NCBI GenBank assembly: GCA_000149265.1 | Contig: CH003330.1 | Coordinates: 25,996-89,995 of the forward strand | Reading direction: 5' to 3' | DNA from: Ciona savignyi | Lineage: Eukaryota; Chordata; Ascidiacea; Phlebobranchia; Cionidae | DNA: 64,000 bases | Part shown: positions 50,150 through 63,758 of the stretch, one piece after another | Layout of the letters: every line of letters starts with the position of its first letter | Numbering within the stretch: the first letter of the stretch is position 1 | Notes under the pieces: generated by a model | Told to the model about the DNA's origin: nothing | Seen by the model: only the letters and a program-made list of their open reading frames with translations | Databases searched by the model: none | Position numbers and translations under genes: made by a program

Positions 50150-53100
50150 AATAAACATTTTTAGCGTGTTGCGTTTTAATTATTAGTCGATATAATCTGC
50201 TTGAATTGTGAAAATGGACATTGAAAGATTTATGGAGTTAACGTCGGATGTCTGGAGTTTAGGTTAATGGTTCGAAACTAGTCGAAAGATAATCGTTTAT
50301 CTTTTTCGGCAAAAACCCGAATTTTTTTAGCGACCGAAGCATAATACCGACTTGCATCCTTAAAGAAAAGTCTTGGAAAAGTGCCCCCAATGGCTTCGAA
50401 ACTGTATCCGAAATAAAACACTTAAGGTCTTCCTGGTACAGAAAAGAAACCTTTTTATCATAAGACATGCGTAGGTAAAAAGGGTTCAATGAATTATCAA
50501 CCTTTCCATTATTATAAAAACACTACAATAGCTGCGGCAACGCGGTATTTGACAATTTCTCGTCTGATAAAGCCCGATAGAGTTACTGTTTGTTTATGTT
50601 GGACCAACTATGATGGCCGACTCCTGGCACAAGGTTGTTATGTACGTTGGGTGGGACCGACTGAACATTTATGTTGTCCAAAACACTATTATGACGCACC
50701 ATTGCTTAGAAATCTACAATAAGACAACCTGTTGTGTTTTGTACGTTAGCAGGCCTGGTCTTGGGCAAAATGTTTAGGGCTCGTGGTTTAAATTAAGTTT
50801 GCTAATGGGTTGAACCAATTGATAGTAATGTCTCCATCATATAAAGAATATTGTAATAAATACAACTGTTCGGCTAACAGAGTGAAGTACCCCAACAATT
50901 GTGCTTATCATAACGCGCGTTGTCACGCAAACAGTAATAAACAACATTACTTATAATGTCCGTCAGAAGGCGTAAGAGAGTCGTTCTATTAAATCATCTG
51001 TGCATACAGTAAAATAGTTTGGCAGTCATGTGGCCGAATGGTTCACGCGACCGGTACATATACCGACATCTATACAAAAACAGTCTTTGTAACAAGACCA
51101 TCACGAGATCGAAACTTAGCACAATAATAAAAAAACAGTAAAGGGTTCATCGGAGTTCCGGCTTTGAACACAGTGGGTGATTATGTCGCCAAGAAAAACT
51201 ATTCTATTATTCACAACCATTAATAAATTATTAAAATATAAGCTATTTATTTATTTATTTACATTGTTAAGCGCAAAGTCGGGGCAGATTAAGCCTCCAA
51301 TATAATTGGATTGTAATGAGCTCTTCGAAACCGGCCGCCTACGTAATTTATTGACACGTGTTCCGTCGGCGTGGTCGGCAAAATGGATGAAAACGATTTT
51401 GGTATCTTGTTACCGGCTCCATTTCATTTCTCGGTGTGCCGAACGATGGGAATTTAATACACGCCGTGTAAGTTAACACCTTTTATTTGATGCCTTTCCG
51501 GCCCGCCCGAGCGCTCCAGTACGCGAAGAAGGTGAACCGCCTTTGTCACCACATAATGCCGGTGTTGACTCGTTGGCTCACGTCACAATCACATGGTTGT
51601 AAACACACTTGATGATAAGACCCCGTAGAACCACCAACGCGTCGATGGCCTCGATAAACAAAAGACATCTATGAAATATAGATGTGTGACAATGATGTAA
51701 ACGCGGTTGACTCACCGGCTCCGAGAGTTGTGGATTTTTTCTCGCCGTATTTAAGCGACGCCGCTGTTATTTTTAACCCACATTCGTGATAACTTTCTCT
51801 TTTGAATACATGCGTCATGTGACGTAATACCAGTCACGTGACTGTACATATCTATACGACCGTCTGTCAAAATAATCTTAAATTTTCACGTCTCCTTGCA
51901 AGACCTTTTTGTGAACTCAATAACGTTTGGTGGCGTTTGTTGGGTCCAATTAATCGGTTATTGGTCGTGAATACCCACCGTTTTCCTATACAATGGGTTG
52001 TAACCTAAAAAATGTTCAAAGAATATTACTGCCGAATAGTTACCACGACCGAACCATATAGAAATTTCTCTAAAGGCAAACGGTCATAGTGACGAGCACA
52101 TTTTGGGTTAAAGCTTAGCACGGTGAAATCTTCACGACTTGAAAACAACTTGACATTACGAACCGGTAATAGGTTTTTTATCGTATCTCTCCAAAATGTC
52201 ATCTCTTTTACATAAGATGTTTAAATTCCTGGAATACTCAAACGTCGCCCAAATTCAAATGTCGCCCAATCTTTTAATCTTTGCGGTAAATATATCTGGA
52301 ATCACTGTTTCCCAGCAACACTTACCGCTAATTGCGGTGAAATGGAAACCCCTTTGTTTGATATTAAATTGCCCTTTAGGTTTGTACAAAAAGAGACCAA
52401 ACACTTCGTAACCACAATTGTGTCATTTTACGTGCGCTATATCGCCTTACAAACAGTCACACCATCTATTACACTAGCCATGGTAAACAGATACAGACAA
52501 CAGCCTGTCTGAATGAATATTTAAAACGGATCTATATTGTGTTTGAAAACACAAAGTTAACTGGGCCATTGAAACGAAGCGTGTGAAAACAACAGTAAAA
52601 CATCCATATTTGCATAATAAACTCCTACAAAAGTTTTATAGGCCTTGGTAAAGTTTTAATAAGAAACTTAGCTATTTACAATCTATTTCTCTTTGTGTGT
52701 AATAAGCCGCTGATGGTATTTGGTATAAATTGTGCCTCTAAAGCAATTTTGAAAACTTGTGGTACAAAAAGCTTTTCATGGCTAAAGTATATAAGAAGCA
52801 TTGAATTAAAACATTTAAATAGAATAGTGGAATGCCACTAATTTGTGGGTAATATCTTAGGCTTACCGCCTTCGAAATTTTGAAACCACAACCTTACATC
52901 CTGTTCAGTGTAGAATGATGACATTTAACGTTTTTGGGCACCAGTCTCTTCAGGCGCGTTCCGACCTCTCGTGTTTTTACTGAGCCCGGTTTCGTATTCT
53001 ACAAAGTTAATTTTTATACCTTTCTCCGATAAGTTTACAATGATAACTATTTGGCAATGCCTACAAGCCAAGTTTTAAAGGAGATAAGGGGTTATGACAT

Positions 53101-56100
53101 TAAACGTTGCAAGTGTACGGCCGTTTGACAAGCGAGCGATTGATACCAGGGTTGTAGCATATACCACAACCTTAACAATGTGGGTAAAAGTTAAAGATCC
53201 TAATACCAATATTCCTTGGCGCTATACCGCATTTTAGAACTTGAAATTACTTCAATCTAAAGTTACATTAACATTCCAGCATATGTATATTCTCCAGGGC
53301 AATAACCTCATGGTACAAATATTTGCTTTATCCTAAAATCATGACTTCATCATTGCTTATCAGATATATATCAGATAACACTTTAAAAACACAGATTTAA
53401 CATAAATGCCGTTTAAATATACCAGTGAAAATACCGTCCTTGTCACTTTTTAAACCGCAAATTTGATAGTATCGGTGAAAAAATTAACAAAGCGTAAAAA
53501 ATCCCTGGAAATTGTAGATACAGGCATCTGTATATACAAGATAGAGTGTAGGCCTGTGGGTATGACAGTTCGCATTGAGCCTGTAAGTTGATGGTTTGTT
53601 TTGTGTACAACAAACACGAGATAAACTTTTCCGTGAATCCATCGCCACCAGGCTTAACTTGTGTTTGGGCTACAGCAGTAAACACATCTATTCTCTATTG
53701 ACCCTTCGTAATAAACGTGCGGAGAAATAAACGGTGGTAATTCCAGCACGTGTATATGTTTAATCATATCATCAGTAGTTGTCCGACTATTTACACTACG
53801 CACTGTAATATGTACGGGAGAGGCGTGATTAATATGCCAACTATGGGAAATGAACGAACGACATTGTTAAAACGTATTATGTACAGAAAGAAGCATATCT
53901 ATATTAAGGTGTTCCCAATTTGAATCCAAATACGCTACAAGTTTGGTTCAGGTAGGTAACCTATTAAGTAAATCCTTAAGTTTTAAAACAAATTTTCGTG
54001 TTAAAATATGTAAATGGACCGTATACATGTTTAAATAAAATATAGGCTGTTTCAGCTTGCGGTTGCTTAGTCAGCGCAACGGGCCAAAGGGTGGTGACTG
54101 TTGCCCTTGTGTGTACTTTGGTTACCAGCGTGAAAGGGAATTAAATGAAGCTTAAACTTTCCAAGTTTATGCTCCTGTGGAAAATTTAATCATCCAATGC
54201 TAAATCTGTCAAATAAAGACTGTACCGCCCAAAGCGTACATTTAACCACCACCACTCACAAATTGCTCTTGCCCTTTTCCGGTATTTTTACTTAAATGTA
54301 GCCTTACCGCTCGCATTTTGAGGTTTGTCGTTAAGCTAATTTCGAAAAATGATGTTTTGCTGGCGGCAGTACACTATATTTTGCTAAGTGTTTATAATGA
54401 CTACTGGTATCGGTACGGAATACAGTAGTGAAATATCACACTTGTTTTGGCAGGTCCGTCAAAAGGAAGCGGTCTCCAAAATTAATCGACAACCCACAAA
54501 GATATTTAAAGAGGCGACAATTGAACTTAATTATGATCCGTCTTATCCGTGAGAAGGGATGTCGAGCAGTTACGCCGTGTTACCACCACTAATTTGCGGC
54601 CTTTCCGACTTTCCACTCTCAGCAGACTTCAAATTACTGCTCAGCGAAAGCACAAGGCATGATTTATAGGGCGAGGCTGCTGCTGTACCAAACGGTAACA
54701 TGAGTGCTGCTTCATGTGACATCACAGTGGAATTCTCGACCGAACAAAACATATTATTACGTCCATTGTAGTCGGTTGTTTTGAAATAATTTTGTACTTG
54801 ACTTTACCATACTTCTTAACTTACTGGAGACATGGATAATGGATATGTATAGTTCACATTGATAAATAAAAACCGAAGAATTACGTTGGACGTTTGTCCT
54901 TTTGACTGGAGATGTGACTGTATGTTTACTAGGAGAAAACAAAATCGCAATATAAAGAAATGCCGGTAGGAAAATTATGCAATACCGACCTAGCACATCT
55001 ATTACCGGCTCGAACTGCTGTTTGCAGGTGGCTCCGGTCAATACAGCTGATTAAGTCGCGAAACTGTACAATCCATTTCGTTTCCACACACCTGGCATTT
55101 TAACTACGTTTTTTATTCAAAATAATTATTTTAGTTGCTATTTTTTAGAAGAAATGTACATAGTTCGATCAATCAAATCCTTCTTATTGTGCGGTCTTGT
55201 TTGGTTCTGTCAGATACAGCTGGCTTTGTGATGTGGGTTAACCTCAGCGCACTGTCTGAAAATTACCTGGGCTGACCAATATTTACACCAATAACAAATT
55301 TAACGATTTTTTATTTTAATGAACTCTGTTTTACCACAATAGTTTGTTGGCTATTTCACAATCGGGCGAAATGGTCTCAATCAAGGTGCTTAAAGGGCGG
55401 TTCTTGCTCCCACTGGTTATAACTAGGATGGAAACTTGTTCATTCCTGTGAAAAGGGAAATGCTGTTGAAGCAGTTAACAGGCTACCTCGCGGCCACTGT
55501 CGGGTTACAAGGGGATATGACATTGTGTTGTATACAATTTAGTATTCTGTTTTTATTTAACCAATCAATCTACTCGAGATATGTGACGCCCGGTAAGTGC
55601 CTTAAATAATGACCTAACTAATATATAGTTTACTTTCGATCTAACTTTAGTTTCGTTAGCGTTCTAATTGACTGATGAGCTAACCGGCGGGACGATTTAT
55701 ATCGCAAGGCGTATGTCGTGTGCATTTCTAGTTACCCCGATTGCAACACATGCGACCGCTTTTCAAGTCGTTCCATCGAAAACAAAGTCATGGTACACGC
55801 GGTATCTTTGGTACATAACCTTCATCGGTGCAGTAGGGACCGCTTTTTCTACTTCAGATTGAAGAATATTATTTTAAGTACCCTGCGTTTATAATCCAAA
55901 TCTCACAACAGTATTCTTGAGGGCGGAGATAAATATCAAGCAGTAATACTTTGTATACAAAGTAAAGATGTAATCTTGTAACGCTAGTTATTACTGAAAA
56001 CACGAGGTAGTAATTAAATAAGGAGGAGGCGTTCTTTTTACACACGGATTGTTTCTAAAACCACATTTTATAAATTAGTGTGTAAATAATAAGAGTTTAA

Positions 56101-56590
56101 ACCCGTAAATAAAACAAATGTTTTCAAATAGCAAAGGAAAGTACACAAACAAGTTTTAATGCTAATTCGGTGGTCTTTTAATGGCTCGTAACTTATATTA
56201 TCCATAAATGTTGCATTTGCCATACTTCAACAACTATACCATGCATTCACTCGTTTTACAACATAATAAGCCAGTGCCGTATGGTTTTTTCCATCTTGTT
56301 TATTAAACTGAGAAATGACGAAAGGCGACACCACTAATTCCGGGATGTGTCAATCTGTATTGAGGGCTTCCCTCTTACAATGCTTTTTCTGCGAAGCATT
56401 GTGCAATCGACCGTTTTCGACAGATGATGCTTCGGCGTTTGCTGCAACGTTTATCCGGCGGCGGGGGATTAAAACACTCCCGATTCTACAAAGGAAATCG
56501 GCTGCTTCTCTTTTGTGTTGTGTTCTCTGTGTATTAGGAAACCGCGTGGTCACGTGGGTGCTGTAGTCACGAGAGAGCCACGTCGTTCAG
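50150..56590. other. Gene-poor stretch upstream of the IER-like gene
   Basis: I see no supportable coding exon. Two class-II tRNA-like SINE copies lie at about 51027-51190 (TGGCCGAATGGTTCACGCG ... GATCGAAACTTAGCAC) and 52006-52170. A degraded copy of the common SINE is at 55430-55640 (minus). Between them the sequence is less AT-rich than the introns and not obviously repetitive, which suits long-range regulatory DNA. Short ORFs here lack coding character. Confidence 0.5.
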
Positions 56591-56663
56591 AATGACGTCA
56601 TTAATGTTTGATGACTGGTTACTCCAGGAAGTCCGCTAGTCTAAGCGCGTGTGTTTATATATA
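56591..56663 (+). promoter_or_regulatory. Candidate promoter of the IER-like gene (palindromic CRE plus TATA)
   Basis: AATGACGTCATT (56591-56602) is a perfect palindrome with a full CREB/ATF site TGACGTCA. TATATATA follows at 56656-56663, about 55 bp downstream. The next plus-strand coding exon begins at 58195 after an acceptor at 58170-58171 (TCTGTCTACAG), so a 5' untranslated exon starting near 56690 is possible. The donor is not identified. Confidence 0.45.
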
Positions 56664-58194
56664 TTGCCGGCGGAATGACTGTTGCCCAGTACCCGAGAAT
56701 ACGTGTGCTGAGTAGGCTCCAGACAGCAACGCTTGCACTTATTGCTAATTAGCTAAATTTAGCGCCTGTCGATCAAACAAGCCACGAATAGAACGTCATG
56801 AAATATCACATTTATTTAATCCACACACAAATCTTAGTTCAGGCAGCTTTTAGACGATATAGGTTTAGATCAGCATAACAATACTGAGGCCTCTTGGTCG
56901 CTTTTGAACCTTTTTTCCTTTGAGATTATGAATAATTTAGAGCTGGTATTTTGGGCACGGAAATTTACCTATCTCTTCAATTGAATTTCGGATAGAAGGA
57001 TCTTTCTTGTCGTATATTTCCTAATTGGTAATCTCGTGAATTAAACGTTCAAGGTAAAATTGCTGGTTTCGAGCATACCGGTTCTCTGTTATTGAAGGTC
57101 ATTGTGAAAGTTCGTTTACGTGAGTCTGGTTATTTTCATCACTGCGCTTCGAGAACGACCTTCAGTAGTAATTGCCTTAGTGAAGGATAGATTGCATAAT
57201 GCGACTCTCCAGCACTTCGCGGATGACGTGCTGGGCGGTTGAACAAATTGGAATTGTGTGATGGAAAGTCGCACAAGAAACAGTTGTTGTTTAACAGATG
57301 GAACTCATTCAAACTTTGTCGAAGACAAGGCCTCAAAACAAAGGGGAATTCTCAGTCAAAACAAAGTCGGCTGAAAGAAAGCGCGCATGGTGCCGCACAC
57401 ACAATTCGCTTTGTTGTTTCCTTTTGTTCGTCTCGCTGAAAAGAAACAGGGCACTTCCCCCGTTGTATGTCGTAATAATGCACTCAAAGGATAGATGGTA
57501 CTTCGGGTTCGAGTGCTCGAAAATAAACATTAAGAGACTCTCGGTGACGTAACAGTAGGCTTTGTGATGGACTTGGAACGGCTTTCGGCGCGAGGATTAG
57601 CCGCTCCATAGATCAATATTCAGCGGGAGAAAGAAAGAAACAAAACAAGAGATTACGTGAGTCGAATCGATTGTGCGCTAATAAAGCCGATAGTAGTCTC
57701 CTCAAAGAGAAAGAGGGAGAAAAAAGCGAACAAAATAAAGGAAAAAGGCAAACATGGTTCACATTTTTGTGGCCTCGTGGTCATAAGTCCTAGTATTCAT
57801 ATATTACTGAAAGGCAGATCGATTTAGTCATGGGAAACAGTTTAATCTGGTGTTAAAAACAGCGGATTTAACTCGGTTAATAGCTCTTTTAAGAAGAAAC
57901 GCTGGCACTGCTTATTAAACTGGCATTATCTCAGAACAGTCAGTTTGACTAGCACTGTCAATGATTTAGCCTGTAGTTTAGGTATAACAAGTAGGCTACA
58001 GTAGACCTAAGACGGCTGTACGTTTAAATGGAATATTACTATTTTGGATGTGTACGCCAGTGAAACAGTCAGTATGTTTGTTTTAAATGCGACTATTAAA
58101 GCCTGAGCGCGAAGTCTATAACAAACTGTTCTACATCTTGCTTACCTGTTAATGTGTTTCTCTGTCTACAGATAGAAAACATAAAACTAGCACA

Positions 58195-61100
58195 ATGTTA
58201 TTAGACATGGACGCTGAATTACAACATTTAATAAACATTTCTATGGATAAGATGACATCGGGAGCCAGTTCCGATTTGACCGGGCGCGGCGGTCGAAAAT
58301 CCCGTGCGATGGACCTTCGCAAAGCCCTGCTTGTAGCGCACGTTTTACAAGAAGTGCGATGTGCATATTTAGATGAAGACTACCAAATTGTAGCAAATAC
58401 CCTAACGGACATTCACTCAGAGAAATACTCAAAAGACCACGAAACTGAATACGAATATAGCACTGTGAAAGAAGTCAACGAAAGGTGTATTCAAGGTAAA
58501 CAATATATTTTTTAATACTTAGTTCCAGTAATCAAGTAAATAGCAGGAATAAATTAAAAAAGAAGCAATTAAAATGTCAAAATTACAGTATTTAAAACAC
58601 GTCGGCTACATAAACATAATGTATCATTATACTATCAATTATAAATAAATTCGGTACAATTTGAATTATTTAATGTGTTAATAGACTTGAAAAATAATTA
58701 CCAGTATCGAATAAACAAATTTGTCGCAGTTAAAAAGGCGCTAAACACCCCCCGCACTTGTCTATTCCGGTGTACGGCAGCAAGTCCGAGGGTGGGATTT
58801 TGCTTACTGTTATTTTCACAGTGGGTTGCTGCAAATGTGCAAACAAAGTTGCGGTTCAGTATTGTCGGACTACACTCGTTATTGGTAGTGACATGACGCA
58901 ATTTCCTATGAATAATCCGGGTTATTAAAGGAAACGCTATGACTAGTATGCTTGTTTCTCGTTTCGGTGGCTGACGGCCAAGCAACTGATCACGTACGCA
59001 GTTAGTGACCTGTCCGTTTCTTGCCTTGTACAGGAGTAGGTTTCACTAGAATATGACAGGATGTAAAATAAACTACGCACCATTGACGCATATATATCCC
59101 TTGCCGCGCTAATTCACACATATGTTTCGTGTTATTGGAAAGTAGGCGACATAATACTTTGTTTTTGTACTATTTAATTCGCTCTTTTAAAGGCATGTTG
59201 TGTAACGGTAAAAGGAACCGATTCGCAGGAATTTTGCCACGTAATTGGATTTTCTCGCAGTTTACAGTATAAAAAAAACTTCTAACGTGTTTTGCGGATC
59301 ACTGGCCAAGCAGTCAGGGGAAAATCCGGTTCATTTGAGACTATTTTACGGGGCATGACTAGCGAATTGGGCCGTCTCAGCAATTTGCTATTTTCGGCCT
59401 TTCCTCTTTAAATTCCGTTCTCTGTTGATGAATTGTTGTGCGACCATGCGAACACAACCCCCGCGGCGCTGCGTGTGTGTGCGGCGCGCGGATCATGTGA
59501 CTGTGTGTTTATTATTCTCTGGCAGTAGGTCTTCCTCTTTCCTTCAGGGCTGAGCTGTTTACCATCAAGCATCCATAATTTAAACCCAACCGCCATGGTG
59601 AAATCGAACTTGAGCGTGGATTTCTCTTTCTCTCTTCGCCTAAGGCGCGATTTGGTTCGAAATTTAAGCCTCACAAAAAGCTCTTATCTGTTGTCTGTGG
59701 TGTCACAACAAGCGATAAAGAAAGCAAAAAGCGGCGTTTATTTGTACACACAGCGATAACGTGAGTGATGCGCGCCAGATATAAACGTCTGCGGTCCGGT
59801 CAAGACGAGTTTTTCACTGACTTGGCATCGGGTTGAACTTTTCCGATAATATCTCGCCGATTTGCACCGTAATGAGGCTTTCCAAGAACCGACTCAAAAG
59901 GTCATTGCGGTCGCTGTAGATTGCTATCGCGCATTAAACGTTTACAGTATTGCATTGACGAGTTTTTACGAGTGTGTTTAAATTTCTTCACTCGTAGTCC
60001 GGTCACTAATTAACCAGAGACTGCGGCGATAGCTCGTCGGTTTGTTTACTTCATATAAAATAGGTCGCCGGTCGTTCTCTCCGCCGCGAAGATAATAAAA
60101 CGGCAGATGCCAGGCGACGCCGCTGCTGCACAATCGTAGTAATTCCCTCAATCAATCTCCTCTTTGTGACGTCACAAAGGGCGCGAAAGGACGGCGCGGG
60201 ATGATGCAACTGCACGTTGCCACGATGGCAAAAGAGTCGGACGTAGTAAATTGCCCTTGTCAAGATAATGTCATTTCAATTACCGTCTGCTGAAAGAAAG
60301 GCGGCCCACGCATGTCATGTCTGGAGCTAACTACATGCGCTTTTAAAGACACTAACGTTTACACCATCATTTCAGAATCGCTCTACTTAAGGGAAGACGA
60401 CATCAAATCGGTCCCCCAAACCTCACCCACTGTGCTCCAGTCGTGCATGACGAATTCTGACGTCATGGTGTCCAGAATCGCACAAGTGACCCGGCCAATG
60501 GCGGTTTCCATCAATACCAACCACGTGGTGTCCTACCAGAGTCTGGATCACCCAACAGAAGGTAGGCAACGACAATTGGCTAATTATATAGTTCATGACG
60601 TGCATGAAACAGCTGTCAACTGCAGCTTATTGCAGATACACGTTTTAAATAAAGGGCAATCGACTGGGCGACACACAAGAGGCCCTGTACAGTACGAGTA
60701 ATTGCGAATGAGTTTCCTCGTGTAAAGTCCAATAGCAGTAAAAGCATGAACGATTATGCGGTTCAAAGTGTATATTGCTTTACAGTGATTGAACGGGAGG
60801 TTTTAGTTTATTAGTTTCCACAGTAACTTTATTTTCAATGCGGCTCGTTAATCATACACCCGACGGTCGTGAACGGTACAATGGAGGTTAATAAACGGCA
60901 TGGTTGCGTCACAATGATAGTGTGTGGAACAGAATCGGTGTTAATAAATGTTAAGAATGGACTATATTTACCAAGGCCTTTAAAACCGCTCTATTCAAAG
61001 CTAAACTTACTGTATCTTATCCAAATACGCCATAGAGGACGAAACACCTTTCTCTATGGTCGTTTTCTCTATTTTCTCTAACCACCTTTCTCTACGTTCT

Positions 61101-62270
61101 CTTTAAAACCGCCGCGTTTTTCCTTTCGCCAAAAACAATATTGTACGGTCGTCCTGTGATCTATATTTGTATAGGAAAAGTGGCGTGATGCTTAGATCAT
61201 TGCTAATGAGGGCGTTAATTTTTAAACCGGTAAGTAATCCCTTAACGCCGGACCTATTTACCGCTCAAACAAGAATTGGTCTCGCGGCAAACATTTCTTT
61301 CAGGGAATTAACGCACCACGTGACGTTTAGCGTGAATAATATGGCGCGAAAACAGCAAGCGCGCGAACCGGTGGCTCAGTGAACACTTCCTGTCTTCTGC
61401 AGCTACTTCCTGTTTTGCAGTAGCATCGAGTGTGGCGTGATCACTCACTTCCGCTTATTTGCGATTATATTCATAGCGCTATCCCAGTACACTCATCGTC
61501 CAACGTAAAAACGCGATAAACAGACACGAGCTCTGAAAACAACATTTAAATCAATACGCAAAACTCTCCCGTTCAGTTCTACCTGTAAAGCAAACACGGA
61601 AATAGTAATCAAAGAGGAAATATACACACGTGGTCGCCTGTTATTCTGGTTCGTGGGTAGTATAGAAATACATTCACATCTAATCGACTCCCATATTATT
61701 CCAACAGACGATAGCGATCCCATTGTGTGCGAAGAGTTGGAAGTATCCTCGTGTTGCGAAGTCGTTTCCAGTGACGAAATCATACCACATGACTCCGAAA
61801 CCGACGAATACGTGGACGTTGTGAACGTGTCGTGGACCCAAGAAGCCCCCAAAGTCCCCGACGCCCCAAGCAGTCCCAAACCCTCCTGTCCGTTACCGAG
61901 AAAAAAGCGACCTTTACCCAAGGAGTTTTTAGACTCTTCACCGTCAAAAATTTGTAGAACAAACAATTGTGACGTCACGAGCACAACTACGTCATACACC
62001 CCTACTACGAGCACGTCATCAGTGGGACTCGAGAGCAGAACATCTGTGTCGGTCACCACTGTGTGCTCTTCCATGGGTACCACCAACTCCATTTCTTCGT
62101 CTATGACGACACAATGCCCGGTTCTTACGTCATCAGTGTCGGAACGGCCGAAGGTTGTAGTGCAGATGACGCAATCGTGCGATACGTACCTACCGATCAC
62201 GTGCACGAGACTATATTTTAACGCGAAGTTGGCTGAACTCACATCTTTACAGCAAACTGCAGTCGTTTAA
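58195..62270 (+). CDS. IER/SERTA-like (immediate-early response) nuclear protein, 3 exons
   Basis: Exons 58195-58495, 60376-60561 and 61708-62270 join in frame to give 349 residues. Residues 9-62 resemble the N-terminal box of IER2/IER5 and the SERTA motif: LINISMDKM, a short linker with GRGG, then MDLRKALLVAHVLQEVRCAY (compare IER5 ISLGKIY...RGG...KNLLVSLVLRSARQVYL). The middle is unstructured. The third exon has an acidic segment, then a bipartite basic stretch PRKKRPLPKEF...SPSKICR in the position of the IER nuclear localisation region, and a Ser/Thr-rich tail ending ELTSLQQTAVV. IER and SERTAD proteins are small nuclear co-regulators induced by growth factors or stress, often acting with PP2A or E2F. 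Vertebrate IER genes are intronless, whereas this one has two introns. Family assignment rests on one box. An AG 24 nt before the ATG shows a spliced leader or 5' UTR exon. Confidence 0.55.
60162..60179 (+). promoter_or_regulatory. 18-bp perfect palindrome with CRE, in intron 1 of the IER-like gene
   Basis: CTTTGTGACGTCACAAAG is its own reverse complement and contains TGACGTCA. It lies in a GC-rich block; TATAAAA is at 60054-60060, and an ATG at 60312 is in frame with exon 2 (60376-60561) with no stop between. Together these suggest an internal promoter giving an N-terminally different protein. Confidence 0.5.
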
Positions 62271-63270
62271 TCTTGCTCCGTGCCGGTGCGACTTTAAAAA
62301 GGAAAAGTTCCTCGTTTTCGGCGGTTTAACCGCTTGAAAGATTTCAAAGCGCAAATTCTTTATGGTACAGCGCAAGGTAATAGCCACGCCTGGGTGCATG
62401 AATATGCGTTGGGTCTGGATTTTACCTGGCGGGTTTATAGTAGACGCCGCAGCCGAAAACTTTGGAAATTTCTTTTTCTAGTTTCATGGGTCATATCGTT
62501 GTTGTTATTGTTGTTGTTTGGAAAGTTCACTTTACTTCTTTGCACAATCATTACCTTGTGTTTTTTGTGGTCAATTTCGCTCGCTTCGCGTAAACGGGTC
62601 ATTAATTTTTTCTTGGGAAAGTGCAATTTAACAGTTCTATATTTTTCTAGATTTTTTTCGTTTTTTTTTTCTAGTTACCCCCATTTGATTTGCCGTACGA
62701 TTTTCTATTTGTTTCGTGTTGACTTGTTCTTTACGTGCGAACATGCTTTCTTGCACGAATCAAAGACTTGTTCGTTACAGCGACTTAGTCATGAAGACTG
62801 TTTATCTTAGTGAAAGCCTGGCCTACCGATTAAGTCGTCTTATTTAAGACTTTGACAGTTTATGGCAGAAAAGGTTTTAGTGCTTACTGATTACATGCTG
62901 GCAGACCGATTAAAACTGCTTCATGTTAATCCCACAAAAGTGATTTGTTTACACAGAACCATTGATATCCTATACTATAGGACCTGTAGGCTGCTGTTGC
63001 AGATTATAATTTAAAAGTTCCCGCCGTTTGGCGAATTCCCAAGTCTGGGTGAGACACCACACACTCCTGGAAAAATCTGCGAAACAAGTTTTGAGATGTT
63101 TTGCATCCATAAACAAGACATTAAAACCAATCTTTTTATGAAAACACAAAAGGCTGAAATATGGTTCCGAAAAACAGTTTTATTTATCTTAGTCTATTGC
63201 GTCATAACATGAAGTATATATTAAATTTGAACGCTTTGTAACATATGTAGCTTAGCCTTATGATCTAGAA
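62271..63270 (+). other. Probable 3' UTR of the IER-like gene, first part
   Basis: No conserved gene. A 158-codon plus-strand frame (62334-62810) arises over T-rich low-complexity DNA. CTGGCCTACCGATTAAGTCG (about 62819) and CTGGCAGACCGATTAAAACT (about 62899) are imperfect direct repeats. Confidence 0.4.
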
Positions 63271-63715
63271 CAGGGGTTCCCAAACCAGGGGTCGCGACCC
63301 AAAATGGGGTCGGAGTGATAAGTAGGTGGGGTCGCAAACAGGTCATGGGGTCGGTGGGGTCAGTGAGGTATGGTAATAATGGATGTACAAAACATCTAAG
63401 ATTTGACAAACCATGTTAAATTTAGCAGTTTGTACCATGGCTTACTGTAAAACAGGCTTATAGGCATCACTCTAACTAAGTCTGTACTTATGCTATCGAA
63501 AATGTAGGTGCTTATTGTGACATCACTGTTTGATTGTTCATAATGGAATGACACGTTGTTGATTTGCAGAGTTGAATTGTTTGTATGTACTTTGCAGCAA
63601 AGATAGTTTGCTATCAGTAGGCTGACAAGTATTGGAATATATATTGACCTTGGGTCGCACTGGACACTTGAAAGTTGTCTTTGGGGTCGTCCTGAGAAAA
63701 GCTTGGGAACCCCTG
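63271..63715. mobile_element. hAT MITE (CAGGGGTTCCCAA ends), 445 bp
   Basis: Ends CAGGGGTTCCCAAACCAGGG and ...CTTGGGAACCCCTG; 8-bp duplication ATCTAGAA at 63263-63270 and 63716-63723. GGGGTCG words repeat near both ends. No coding capacity. Confidence 0.93.
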
Positions 63716-63752
63716 ATCTAGAAAGACACTTTTGTGTAATTAGTTCGTTTTC

Positions 63753-63758
63753 AATAAA
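63753..63758 (+). terminator. AATAAA, possible polyadenylation signal
   Basis: First AATAAA I noticed on + downstream of the IER-like stop codon, about 1.5 kb away and just past the hAT MITE. If used, the MITE is part of the 3' UTR. Confidence 0.3.

Noticed and set aside
50259-50722. Two opposed ORFs of 76-77 codons after MRPS12
   Set aside because: No splice context or recognisable family; partly SINE-like sequence.
59408-59674. 88-codon minus-strand ORF in a GC-rich block
   Set aside because: Within intron 1 of the IER-like gene; no homology recognised, and composition fits a GC-rich promoter-like region.
61493-62242. 249-codon minus-strand ORF
   Set aside because: Antisense shadow of the third exon of the IER-like gene, whose plus-strand frame continues in phase from two upstream exons.
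62334-62810. 158-codon plus-strand ORF with hydrophobic stretches
   Set aside because: Lies in T-rich low-complexity DNA after the IER-like stop; the Leu/Phe runs come from GTT and TTT repeats, and no family features or splice context are seen.
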